A stretch of DNA of 64,000 nt. Origin: Nageia nagi. Lineage: Eukaryota; Pinophyta. The stretch lies in NCBI GenBank assembly GCA_050084985.1, contig JBITNC010000002.1:27962001-28026000 (forward strand). The letters are read 5' to 3'. Both the position numbers and the translations under genes were made by a program. Below are positions 33,229 through 44,786 of the stretch, in pieces; the stretch's first letter is position 1, and every line of letters starts with the position of its first letter. The notes beneath the pieces were generated by a model. The model was not told the DNA's origin. It was given only the letters and a program-made list of their open reading frames with translations, and searched no databases.

Positions 33229-33830
33229 TGTAGCATTTTACCCATCCAATGGTATTCTATGGTATAGCTTCTACCATTAAATTGCTTATCTAAGATTAGA
33301 AGAGGGCTCCTTCAATGGAGAGGATTCAAGTTTTGAGGGAGCAGTAATGTCCCATAGTTTCATTTTATTCCAATGATTGAGGATACACATTATCATGTCC
33401 TAGTTGGATCTAAATAGGCCAAGGATTTGCCCCTAATGCTTGTTATTATATTCCATTGCTTTATATCATTTATATACTACCAAGGGTAATTAGATCTCAT
33501 GCTTGTGTTGTGTTGACTCATCTTTTGCATGTGTTGGATCATTGTGGTTGTTATGCTTATACTTATCATGCATTGGCATTATGATGTATTGTTGACTAAA
33601 TATTGCATGCTATAACTAGATGTTAGTATCTTGGTGTTGTGTATGTTTGATATTGATTCCCTAGCTTAGACATTGGTATAATTCCTTTATTATAGTTTTT
33701 ATTGAATGCTCTAACCCTAATGTTGTCACTTGAGGTTTTGTATGTTTGAATTTTGATGTCCTAAACCCAACGTAAGGGTTTGATGGTCTGGAATTGCTAG
33801 TTTGTGGTTGAATTTCATTTTGGATCATCA
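33229..33830 (+). repeat. Chromovirus 5' LTR, second part
   Basis: Continues the LTR interrupted at 24380 and ends TTGGATCATCA, the same end as the 3' LTR at 44786. A degenerate Met-type primer site TGGTATCAAAG follows at 33835. Confidence 0.9.
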
Positions 33831-35184
33831 TAAGTGGTATCAAAGTTAAAGATATTTCCACCTAATGGGATGGAAACCAAATCTATAGCTAGAGTGAGGA
33901 AGTCTAAATATGTCCAAGTAGTCTTCTACCAACTTATTTAAAGATTCAAATATGATAAATTCCCTTTGAAAGAATGGGAGAGCCTTGTATGATTCTTGGA
34001 AGAACAACCTGATGAGAGGATGAGCAAGAAGAAGGAAAAGACATGGGAGCCTAGATATATGCCTCCGCATAAGACACCACCAAAAATTGAGATCTTGCTC
34101 TAGATATAATGAGGAATGACCAAAGAGTTATAGAGAGACATCACCTTTTAGTTGTATCAGGACCTATCAGGATATGGAGTAGTAGTATGGAAAAAAATCA
34201 ACATTGGAGGGGTAGATACAATCAAAACCCAAACATATGGATTTAAGGGAGTTAGAGAGGAGGACACCCCCTGGGATTAGAAGAAGAAATTTGAGAGGAA
34301 GTTGACACTCTAATCTAATACTACCATTGGTAGATTAGAGGTTGTCACTCATGTGATATTGATTAGGAAGATTAACACCATGGTCTAGAAGAGAGATGTA
34401 GAATAAGGATGCATCTTCACCATGGCTAAGGTAGGCCCCACATTGCACATTGATAAGGCTAAGGAGAAGATACTTGAGATTTAAGTCATCCTAGATCTAT
34501 ACCCAAATGTTTTTGGTGACATACCTAAGGGCTTACCATCATCCAAAGGGTTTAAGCACATGGTGGAGTTGGAATTAGGAGCTAATCTAGTTATGGTTAC
34601 CCCTTACAGGCATATGAAAGTGTACATGAATGAGATAGAGGAAACTATCAAGACATTTATAGAAATGGGACTCATTCAACATAGCTTCAATCCATTTGCT
34701 TCTTCAATGGTGTTGGTCAAGAAGAAGGATGGGATGATGAGGATGTACATAGATTATATATTGCTTGATAAGAAAATCATTAAGAATAGGTATCTAATTC
34801 CTAGGATAGATGACCTCATTGATGAGTTGCATGGGGCCAAGTACTTTTACAAAATTAACTTGATATTTGGATATCATCATATTAGGATGAAGGAGGAGGA
34901 CATCCATAACATAACTTTTTAGTGCCACTATGGTAATTTTGAATTCTTGGTGATGCTATTTTGATTGACCAATATGCCAACCACATTTCAATTAGTCTTG
35001 AATCAATATTTAAAGGAGTAGTTATAGAATTTTGTATTCGTATTCTTTGATTACATCTTGGTTTATAATAGAACATGGAAGGAACACCTCTACCAACTAG
35101 ACCACATTTTGAGGATACTACAGGAGCAAACATTTTATGCCAAATAGTCCGAGTGTGAGTTTGGCATGATTGAGATCCTGTATC
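33831..35184 (+). pseudogene. Chromovirus internal region and N-terminal RT
   Basis: After the primer site there are only about 600 bp with no recognisable gag or protease. RT starts near 34490: LYPNVFGDIPKGLP, FNPFASSMVLVKKKDGMMRM, the DDLIDELHGAKYF region, KINLIFGYHHIRM (motif A, Asp replaced by Asn) and FFDYILVYN (usual YDD core, one Asp lost). The open part is 34560-34922. The coding sequence is cut at 35184 by the minus copia and resumes in frame at 41414. Confidence 0.85.
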
Positions 35185-35651
35185 TAAAGAAATTAACCCT
35201 TTATGAATTAAATTCTAATCTAGAAGGATCTCAAGAAGGCACTTTCAATATCAATACAATAAATCAAACCAATATCATAAATAACACAATATATGAAGTG
35301 GTTCCTCTCTCCTTGGGAGTATGTCCACTAAATAAGATCTTCTTATTCTCAAGGAGCTCTCTTACACAATCTCTTCTCTCTCTCTACACTCTAAACCTAT
35401 AGCAAAGCTTGCATTACAATTGTGTAACTAGATAAGGGGAGGATTCTTCTCTTTTTATATGAAGAAACCACTCTATAATTAATCAATTTTCTATTTTTAA
35501 TCCTTTACCTATTTGTAATCTCATACATATTTTTAATCCTTGTCCTATTTTTATTTTCGTAATATTTTAAGGTATCTAATGATACTTTAAGTATCAAGTG
35601 AATTTACATTAAGGATAAATATTACTCAATATTACATTACAAATTCTAACA
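35185..35651 (-). repeat. 3' LTR of the minus-strand copia
   Basis: 467 bp. On the plus strand it begins TAAAGAAATT (the TG edge mutated to TA) and ends TTCTAACA, followed by the complement of a purine tract (CTTTCCTTT, 35652-35660). A TATA-like TATATAAAAAG is present on the minus strand near 35450-35460. It differs from the 5' LTR at roughly 11% of sites by eye. Confidence 0.85.
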
Positions 35652-36599
35652 CTTTCCTTTAACCATATTACTCAATATTACATTAAGGAGACTCATTACA
35701 ATACCATTTGATAAAATTGTTTACAATACAATCATTGACCACAACTGGTTTCACTGTAAGTGTAGTTAATCAACATTGAGTTGACATGTGAGCCTCCATG
35801 AGCTTGTCCACTTGAATTAATTAACCTATATTCTCAAGATAAAATCTACAAGTTAAAAATAGCTCATAAATAAGATCAGTTAGATGCATCATATAACATA
35901 CATATCAATCATAAGATAAATGAACTAAGTAATGCCATCCATAAACTGATCAATGATGTACTATAAGTCATCACAAATATGCCAAGATAATACTTATAGT
36001 CATATATTTCATATTATACATATGTGTTGATCAACAATAAAAAATTATATTCACATATGAGTTACTCACATATGGATAACCAAACAATGCCAACAAACAC
36101 ATACTGATTACTCACATAGTGATAACAAAAAATAAAATGTACCATGAGTTCCTCACATAGAGTGAACTAACCATGAAGATGTACATTTAGATCAACACTA
36201 TATAACAAAATAGTCTTCTAAGGGTGATTTTTTTATCAAAAACATGAATTCAACCTTCACTCCCTCTTGAAGATAACTTTACTACCATAAGAAACTTTCA
36301 AAGTGTGCACAACAAAGTTTCTAAAGTGGCTAATGAATAAATCAAGAGAGACAAAGTTAGATGAAAAGAGCTACAATTGTTCCATCAAAAACTTTCTCCC
36401 TAATATGATATGCTTGGATTTGTGTTACACTATGATTCATCACTAAGATGCCAATCCCATACTTATAGTCACCATATAGAGAAATGTATAAATAAAGTAC
36501 ACAAACCAAACAAAAGTTCAACAACTTTATTAAGAATGAAGAAATTACAATGGATTAAACAAGAATTCAATATTTAATCTTTTTTAAAGGAAAAATTCA

Positions 36600-39256
36600 C
36601 AACCCAAAAGACTCTCTAAGCTTACAAAATTGAGCTTCAAGAAGGGGTTTGGTGAAAAAATTAGTAGAGTTTAGGATTGATGGAAAATACTGTAAGTGTA
36701 GAAGACCATCTAGAACCTTCTCTCTGATGAAGTGGCTTGGATTTCTACATGCTTTGTTCTCTTATGGAAAACATTATTATTTGCTAAAGCAATAGCTAAT
36801 TGAGTATATGAATAAATTTTATATATATGAACTTGCTCATACCTTATTTATTTCAAAAGGTGCCTCAACCAATGGCTTCTTAGGCTGCAACTGACATTGC
36901 ATGATATCCAAGCTCAATGGTGGAGAGAGTAGTAGTAGGATTCTTCTTGGATTTCTAAGAGATAACACCAAAACTAATGCTTAACACATAAGAAGAGGTT
37001 GATTTTATTTCATCTCTATCTCCTCCATAGTCAAAATCTAAGAATCCTAAGAGAACAAATGAGGGTAACTTATCATACTTGAGAGTAAGATCCTTAATTC
37101 CAACAACATACCTTAAAATTTGGTTAACAGCATTGAAGTGCTCAACATATATCTTTTACATAAAGTGATATATAAAATTCATGGTAAAGGTAATATCTAG
37201 CCTGGAGATAATCAAATAAAGAATACTAACAATTAGTTTTATGTAAGTTGTAGCATCTATTAACTTAGAGTTGGAGCTTAGAGATAATGTGATTCTAGGA
37301 GATACTGGGATTGTAGCATGCTTGCACTTCTCCATTCCAACCTTTTGAAATATATATTAGATATATTTAGATTGACTAAGATAAGTATAATCTTTATATT
37401 GGTACACTTGCATACCAAGGTAGTATTGCAATAGACCAAGATTAGTCATTTCAAAAGTTGCCTTAAGTTTGGATATGCAATCTTGTATGAGGACCATATT
37501 ATTCCTTGTAATCAATAGATCATATACATATATAAGAATCAATATCAATTATTATATTTGGTTGAGCACATAAATATCTAAGTCAAAGACCCATTTAGAA
37601 AATTCAATGTCCTCAAAGTATCCTAAAATCTTTTTGTACCATGCCTTGGGTTCTTATTTAAGTCCATACAAAGACTTCTTTAACTTGCACATAAAAGATT
37701 CTTTACCTTCAACAACAAACCCTTATAGTTGGTTCATGTAGATTTCCACATCTAATTCACCATTGAGAAAAGCACTCTTGACATCAAGTTGTAAAACTTT
37801 CCATCCTTGAGCTGCTAAAAGAGCAAGGATTACCTTGAAAGTAGGGATTTTTTCCACTGGAGCAAAGGTTTTCTCATAGTCAACTCCATATTTTTTAATG
37901 AAACCCTTTGCCACTAACCTTGCTTTGTATTTCTCAATCTCTCCAACTGAATTATATTTGACCTTATAAATTCATTTGTTACCAATCACATTTCATTCCT
38001 TAAGATAAGGAAATAAATCCCAAATTTGATTCTTTATAAAAGCTTCATAATCTACATTCATTGCATTCATACAACACTCATGCTTTGAAGCTTCTTTATA
38101 ACATGAGGGCTCATTATTGCTATCAATTTTGGTAAATAAGGATTTATAAAAGGTCATACTCCTTTTATCCTTTATGTTGGAGAGTTTTGTTCCTTAGGTG
38201 ACAAATCCACATTGACATCCAACTAGTTAAGAGCAACAATAGAATCATCACCCTCATCAAGGTTCTCATAAGAAGCAAAATCTTCAAGTAGTTCATTGAA
38301 ATTTACATCCCTTAACATAAAGATTGCATATGAAGAAGGTTGATATATCCTATAACCTCTATGTTGATTATCATAGCCTACAAAGATACACTTTTTGGAT
38401 CTCTTATCCAACTTCTTCCTTTCTGAAAAGATCATGAACTTGTGGAAGGTTTTCCTACAATATCATCTACAATTTATCTTTGTGAGAAGTGCATTAAAAT
38501 TTTCATCAAATTTGGCTTTAGCTTTCTATGACTTATCATCATCATAATTCTTCTTATTCCTACCTTTCTTGAAGTTCTTCTTATGAGCATTAAACTTTTT
38601 TTTTTGTTATGGTTCTTCTTTTTGAAGTGAAACTTCATTAGACTAAGTGCCATAGATGGCTCCTTAGGAGTGGTGATCAACACTTTATTGTTAAGTGTTT
38701 TATCATGTTTCAAGAGATGCCTTGACATATTTTCTAAAAAGAATAGTTCTTTTTTATCATCAACCCTAGTTTCAATAACATTCACAAACTAACTAAATTT
38801 AGTAGAGAGGCCTTAAAGGATGATGAAATTCAGAAACTCATCATTGATCTAATTTCAATCACACCCCACAAGCTGGGTCCTAAGGTCAACAACCTTATTT
38901 AGATATATAGCCACACTTTCATTTTCTTCTTGACATGATTGAAGCAACTTATGAAGAATGGTGAACCTCCTAGAAAATTTTGTGTCAAGATAAATACTCT
39001 TTATTTTATATCAATCTTCCTTTTTAGTGTTTGAATAAGATATCATAAGAAGGATTTCATTTAAAATTGCATGAAAGATTATAGAAGTTTCCCAATCATT
39101 TTTAGTTTTTATTGATAATCATTTTGATGGAGCAACTTGGTTTTTATTGATAATCATCCAAATTTTATGTGCTTGAAGTTTTACCTTCATCCTAGGTTCC
39201 CAAATACCATAGTTGGAACCATTTAAGATATGCTTGGGTGCAAAAGAGTCTCCCAT
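36600..39256 (-). pseudogene. Minus-strand copia gag-pol, rearranged
   Basis: Starts at an ATG at 39256 (MGDSFAPKHILNGSN). Gag runs to KFDEN at about 38510. The zinc knuckle, pre-integrase and most of integrase are missing: the next element-sense sequence is KLDKRSKKCIFVGYDNQHRGYRIYQ (38410 downward). Between them, about 38428-38500, lies a pre-integrase piece in the opposite orientation (ELVEGFPTISS, YLCEKCI on the plus strand). RT follows: KTFAPVEKIPTFKVILAL, GWKVLQLDVKSAFLNGELDV (about 37800) and YVYDLLITRNN, in which the first catalytic Asp of YVDD is Tyr. RNase H ends with FTKPLLEAQFCKL near 36610. Stops throughout. Confidence 0.82.
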
Positions 39257-40935
39257 TGCTACAAAATAATATAAAGGAGATAAATAATGTAAGCATACAC
39301 ATTGAATTTAAAAATAATTAATCATACAAATACATGTTTAAACTAATCAACAAATCAAATGCTTAGTTGTTAACAAGAATAATAATCATACATCCAACAT
39401 CTTCTTCACCAAGTATAACCAAAGGGAGGGAAAAGTTGAAGCTTGTTTTCTTATCTAAAATTAGACCTTCACTTGGATGCTTGCAAGGAGCCCAAGTCCT
39501 ACTAATCCTCAATCAATTGCCCTTGGAAAGTGATATACTCTCTCAAGGAGAAGTACTAACTATTTTTCAAGGTTCTGATGTATGTTGGATTGACCAAATT
39601 AATTATCTTGATTAAATTTTCATTTTTTCTTTTAGGTTATCAGGATAATCTCTAAATGGATGGATGGACATGTGGTATCACTACACACATGCTTGTCCAC
39701 CTATATGAAGTTAAATCTAGATCAATAGAGAAATTAAGTAGTATGAAATTTTTACCACTTGGATCATCAAATTAAAAGGCTCCAATCCACTTTATCCTCA
39801 CCTCATGGCTCTCCAAACAAGTCATGTTGCAAAAAAAAAATATGCAAATGTATTCATTTTAGGGGGGAGAAATTTTCAATGTTTGAGTACTTTGCATATA
39901 AAGTAAAAGTGCAAAATAAATAAAGTGATTTAAAAATAAAACTAAATCCAACATCATCCATAAGTATGAACCAAAGATTCCAATGGGTTTTTCACAACCC
40001 CTAATGGATCTCTTTACAAAAGTTCATTAATTTTAAGTAACAAAGGAGCCTAAGAGTCCTATGGGTTTTGTTACAACCCCTAATGGAACTCTTTACAAAG
40101 GTTCATTATCAAAAATAAGGAATTCTTCCCCTTGTTACTTAAAAAATGGACTTAAAATAACTATTTATTTGCAATTTATCATCAAAAAACAAGGAAAAAA
40201 TATTTAAGGAAACTTTATCCATGCACATATATTAGGATAAAATATTAAATCATGCATTTAAAAGTTTTATCCAAACACATGTGTGCATCAACCATGCATT
40301 AAGATAAAACAACATTAATTCATGCATACATAATTAATCTATGTATTATTAACATTAATCTATGCATAATTAATTAACATTAATGCATCCATGCATAATT
40401 AATTTTCCACTTAAAAGCATGCTATTTTTTAAAAAATCCTTAAAATAACTTGCACTTATGGTAAAATTAGCAAAACATATTAGTATTGTAAAAAAAATTG
40501 CAATAATAACATTATAGTTAAAAAAATTGTAAAACTTTTAACTATCTCTACACTAAGTAGAAACTTGCAAATTTAAGCCATAATAACTTATTATTGCTAA
40601 ATTTAAGCAAATCTACTTGCTACACATTAACCAATTTTACTTAAAAAATTTGCAACTAACAAACTATTATTAGTAAAAGTAATAAATAGAAATAGTTTAA
40701 AAATAGAACTAACATGTTAGTATAATCAAAAATATGGTAATAATATCTACTTTGAACAAATGGTAATAAAATTTTATGATAAAATAACCATAAATTGGTT
40801 AGTAATAAAGCAAAATTTGATAATGAACAAGGTAGGATGAAGATTATACCTTCAAGCCTTTTTTACCTCACCAAAGTAGATGGAGAAAGAAGAGGAATGG
40901 ACCTTCAAGGATGTTGAAGAGGAGCCTCCAAGAAT
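39257..40935 (-). other. Non-coding leader of the minus-strand copia
   Basis: About 1.7 kb between the primer site (40936-40947) and gag. It is AT-rich with CATGCAT-type repeats at 40230-40440. The frame at 39367-39615 on the plus strand shows no domain. It matches the plus copia leader in reverse complement in several places. Confidence 0.6.
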
Positions 40936-40949
40936 TGCTCTGATACCAC

Positions 40950-41408
40950 TTGAAGAAATTAACCCTTTCTGAATTAACTTCTAATCTGCTAAGATTTTAA
41001 AAAAGCACTTTCAACATCAACACAATAGTACAATAACTCAAGCCAATCTCACAAATAAAATAAGATATAAAATGGTTCCTCCCTCCTTGGGAGTACGTCC
41101 ACTAACTAAGATCTTCTTATTCTTAAGGACATCTCTTACAAAATCTCTTCTCTCTCTCTACATTCTAAACTTATAACAAAGCTTGCATTACAATTGTACA
41201 ACTAGAGAAGGGGAAGGTTCTTCACTTTTTATAAGAAGAAATCCAGTCTTTAATTAATCCCTTTTCTATTTTTAATCTGTTACCTATTTTTAATCCTTCT
41301 CCTATGTTTATTCCCTTAATACTTTAAGGTATCTAATAATACTTTAAGTATTAAGTGAATTTACATTAAGGAGAAATATTACTCAATATTATATTAAAAA
41401 TTCTAACA
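40950..41408 (-). repeat. 5' LTR of the minus-strand copia
   Basis: 459 bp. On the plus strand it begins TGAAGAAATTAACCC beside the primer site and ends TTCTAACA. It is followed by TTATC, the right copy of the target duplication. Confidence 0.88.
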
Positions 41409-43498
41409 TTATCTCAAACACATTATTAACCATGAGGGAGTTAGGATTGATGAGAAGAAGATTGCATCCATCTAGGAATGGCTAGCTCCCATGTCTCTCA
41501 CATAGCTAAGAGGATTCTTAGGGTTGTGCAACTACTATTAGAGATTCATTTATGGTTTCTCCCACCTAGCTTCCCCCCTTATGTAGCTAACTAAGAAGGA
41601 TTCATTCATTCAAATTGATGATGCATAAGAAGCCTTTGAGAGGCTTAAGAGAGTCATGTGTACCTGTACCTATCTAGCTATACCATATTTCTCAATCCCC
41701 TTCACTGTGGAGTGTGATGCCTCCAAGATGGGCATTAGGGTAGTCTTGATGCAAAATGGGCAATCAATTGCATTTGAGAATCAAAATTTTTCTAGCACAA
41801 AGAATAATTTTAGCATCTATGATAAGGAGATGCTAGCCATTATGCATGCATTAGAGACATTTAAATAGTATTTGGTTTATGGGCCATTTATCATTCAAAG
41901 TGATCACAATAGCTTAATGTACTTCCTCAACCAAATAGGATTGAGTGATAAATAGAAATATCAAGTGAGTAAGCTATAATTATTTGATTTTGAGATTTAT
42001 TACATCAAAGGGAAGAATGATACTATGATATATGCCTTGTCTAGGAATCCATCTTTCTATTCCCTATCTTCTATCATGATTGATTGAAAGAAGATAGTAA
42101 TGGTCGAGTACACGTAGGAGAGTTTGCCTCTAGTATCCTTAGTGGAGTGGTGAAGAATAAGAGATATGTAATCAAGAAGGGATTGATCTTAAATAGGAAA
42201 AGGATCTTCTTAATCCCAAAATCTATAGTTAGGAAGAAGATACTACATGCACTACACAATAACCCTCTATCAGGACATCTGGGCATCACAAAGATCTATC
42301 AAGCTACAAGAGAAAGGTTCACTTGGAAAGGGATGAAATAAGATGTCATAAAGTATGTCCAAGAGTGTATGCAATTCCAAGAGAATAAGGAGGAGCATGT
42401 GAAGCTTGGAGCATTACTCCAACCATTATCTATTCCTTAGCAGAAATGGGAGGATATCTCCATGGACTTCATCATTGGCCTTCCTAAGGCCTAAGGCAAA
42501 GATAGCATCTTTGTGGTAGTGTATAGAATCACCAAGTTTGCCTATTCCTTTGCTATTACTATTAATCACATGACTACATGGATAGATAACTTGTTCTTCA
42601 TAGAGATCTTTAGGTTGCATGGTTTTCCTAGGAGGATTATGAGTGATCAGGATAGCAAGTTCATGACTTTGTTTTGGTACGAATTATTCTAATTGAGTGG
42701 GTGGATCTCTCTCGTAGCACTAGTTACCACCCACATATAGATAGACAGATAAAAATTATCAATAAATGGGTATAGCAATATTTGAAACACTATGTGATAG
42801 GATAGCAATAGTTATGGGTAAAGTGGTTGTATGTTGGGGAGTATTGTTATAATTCTACTTATCACATATCCATTAATATGTCTCCTTTCTAAGATTTGTA
42901 TGGTTATGATCCTCCTACCTTTATCAACTTGATTTTTTATGAAGGAATGGAACCCAAGGTTAACAATTTCTTGGAGTATCAGGACATTATGAGAGTGTTG
43001 AGGGAGAACCTGTAGATGGTCCAAAATTGATAGAAGACGTTCAATGATCATAACATAATGGAGAGAATATTTGAACTATAATATATGGTTTACTTATGAT
43101 TACAATAGTTTTGGTGATCATTACTCAAGAGGTACAACTTAGGTTTTCTGGTTCATACAAGGTCCTACGTAGGTGGGAGATGTTGCTTATGAGTTGGAGT
43201 TAGCCTAGGAGAGTAAGATCCATAATACCTTCCACATCTCCCTCTTGAAAAAGGTCATGAGATAATAGGATGTCTCATCCACTATCCTACCTCCACTTGA
43301 TGATTAGGGGAAATTGATCTTGATTTCAGAAAGGGTGCTTGAGACTTGGTTCAGTAAGTTTAGATCTATATAGATTCAAGAGTATCTAATTAAATGGAAG
43401 GACCTTCCAGATGAGGACTTGATGTGGGAAGGATCTTATATGCTTGCACATCCAACATTGAATTGCTTGATGGTAAGCAATCTTAATATGGGAGGCTT
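41409..43498 (+). pseudogene. Chromovirus RT end, RNase H, integrase, chromodomain
   Basis: The frame resumes with HEGVRIDEKKIASI-stop-EWLAPMS (end of RT). RNase H has FTVECDASKMGIRVVLMQNG and YDKEMLAIMHALETFK (41690-41865) and IIQSDHNSL. Integrase: LHNNPLSGHLGITKIYQATR (42250), WEDISMDFIIGLPKA (42450), FVVVYRITKFAYS, HGFPRRIMSDQDSKF (42620). The C-terminal part shows NTFHISLLKK and a chromodomain-like IQEYLIKWKDLPDEDLMWEG (about 43375-43440), which places the element among chromoviruses; that domain is thought to steer insertion toward particular chromatin. Most stops are TAG at expected Q or W. Confidence 0.87.
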
Positions 43499-44786
43499 TG
43501 TTACATCACCCTTGTCCATAAGTCATTAGTTATGGCTTTGAAAGGATCTACTTGTAATATAGTTTCCTTATGTATTACTCTTTATGATTGTAACTTAGCA
43601 TAGGAGACTTAATGGGTCAATGGACCCCATTTTGAGCCCTAAGTGGGACATCTCCCTGCTAGGGTTAGATTAGGAGTATTTTTCATGATTGGAGATCTTG
43701 ATATTGATTATGGTAATCCTAAGGTCTTTTTGTGTACTGAGGTATTAAACGGACACTAGTATGATTGCACTAGGCTTAGGGAGGCTCCCATACCCCCACG
43801 TTGGCCTAGATTGATTCCTATACCCCACATATACCCTCTTCATCCATGTGGGCATGCATGACATGCCTTAGCTCACTTGTTGGCACTTAGTCCATCCTTG
43901 GCCCCCATGTTGGCATGTCTAATCTTTAGACACCCATGTTGGGTATTTTAGGCCCCCAAGAGGCAAACATTAGATAAGCTAAGGTAGGTAATTACTTCTA
44001 GGTGAAACCATGATAAAACTAATGTATAAATAGATACTAGAGCCTCATTATTGTACATGCTTGATTATTATTCTCTTATATCATCCATAGGACCCTAAGA
44101 CTTAGCAGTGCTAAGAAACATTCCTAGATGTAGCATCTAGAGGGCGTTCAGGTTGAGGGATCCTATCTATCTACAGTATTAGTGCAGCACCTTACCCATC
44201 TAATGGTGTTTTGAGGTATGATTTCTACCATTTAGTTGGTTATCCAATATTAGAGGAGGGATCCTTCAATGGAGAGGATTTGGATTCTAAGGGAGCATTA
44301 CTATCCCATGGTTTTGTTGTTGTTCTAGTGATCAAGGATACACATTATTATACCCTAGTTGGCTATAGAGAGATCAACAACTTCCCTCTAGGGCTTGGTA
44401 TTATATTGTATCACTTCATATCATTTATATACTATCTAATGTAATTAGATCGAGTGCTATAGTTGTGTTGACTCATCTTATGCATGTGTTGGATCATTGT
44501 GATTGTTTATGCTTGTAATTATCATGTGTTTGTATTATAATATATTTTTGATTTAATAGTGAATGTTATAGCTATACATTGTCATATTGGTGTTGTGTAT
44601 GTGTGATATTGATGACCTAGCTTAAAATTTGGCATAATTTAATTATTATGGTTTGTATTGAATTCTCTAACCCTAACATTGGCACTTAAGGGTTTGTATG
44701 TTTGAGTTTTAATGCCCTAGACCTGATGTCAAGGTTTGATGGTTTGAAATTTCTACTTTTTGGTTGAATTTCATTTTGGATCATCA
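43499..44786 (+). repeat. Chromovirus 3' LTR
   Basis: 1288 bp, TGTTACATCACCC to TTGGATCATCA, uninterrupted. It shows what the split 5' LTR looked like before the plus copia inserted (the junction here reads AGTATTAGTGCAGC). The small frame at 44211-44444 is LTR sequence. Confidence 0.92.

Larger units (their letters stand above)
35185..41408 (-). mobile_element. Ty1/copia element inserted antisense in chromovirus RT
   Basis: A 6.2-kb minus-strand copia. Its 3' LTR is 35185-35651 and its 5' LTR 40950-41408; in its own direction the LTR reads TGTTAGAATTT ... TTTCTTCA. The primer site is the complement of GCTCTGATACCA at 40936-40947, next to the 5' LTR. The flanks GTATC (35180-35184) and TTATC (41409-41413) are a target duplication with one change; taking the insertion out restores the chromovirus reading frame. 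It is related to the plus copia in its leader, gag and pol but has a distinct LTR, and it lacks most of integrase. Confidence 0.9.
23697..44786 (+). mobile_element. Ty3/gypsy chromovirus hosting two copia insertions
   Basis: The element is defined by two LTRs (5': 23697-24380 plus 33229-33830; 3': 43499-44786; about 1286 and 1288 bp without insertions). The remaining internal pieces are 33831-35184 and 41409-43498. They hold a degenerate Met-type primer site, RT, RNase H, integrase and a C-terminal chromodomain, all with stops. Recognisable gag and protease are missing. AAATTA occurs at both outer ends (23691-23696 and 44788-44793, one base offset), a possible target duplication. LTR difference is roughly 13% by eye. 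Confidence 0.88.
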
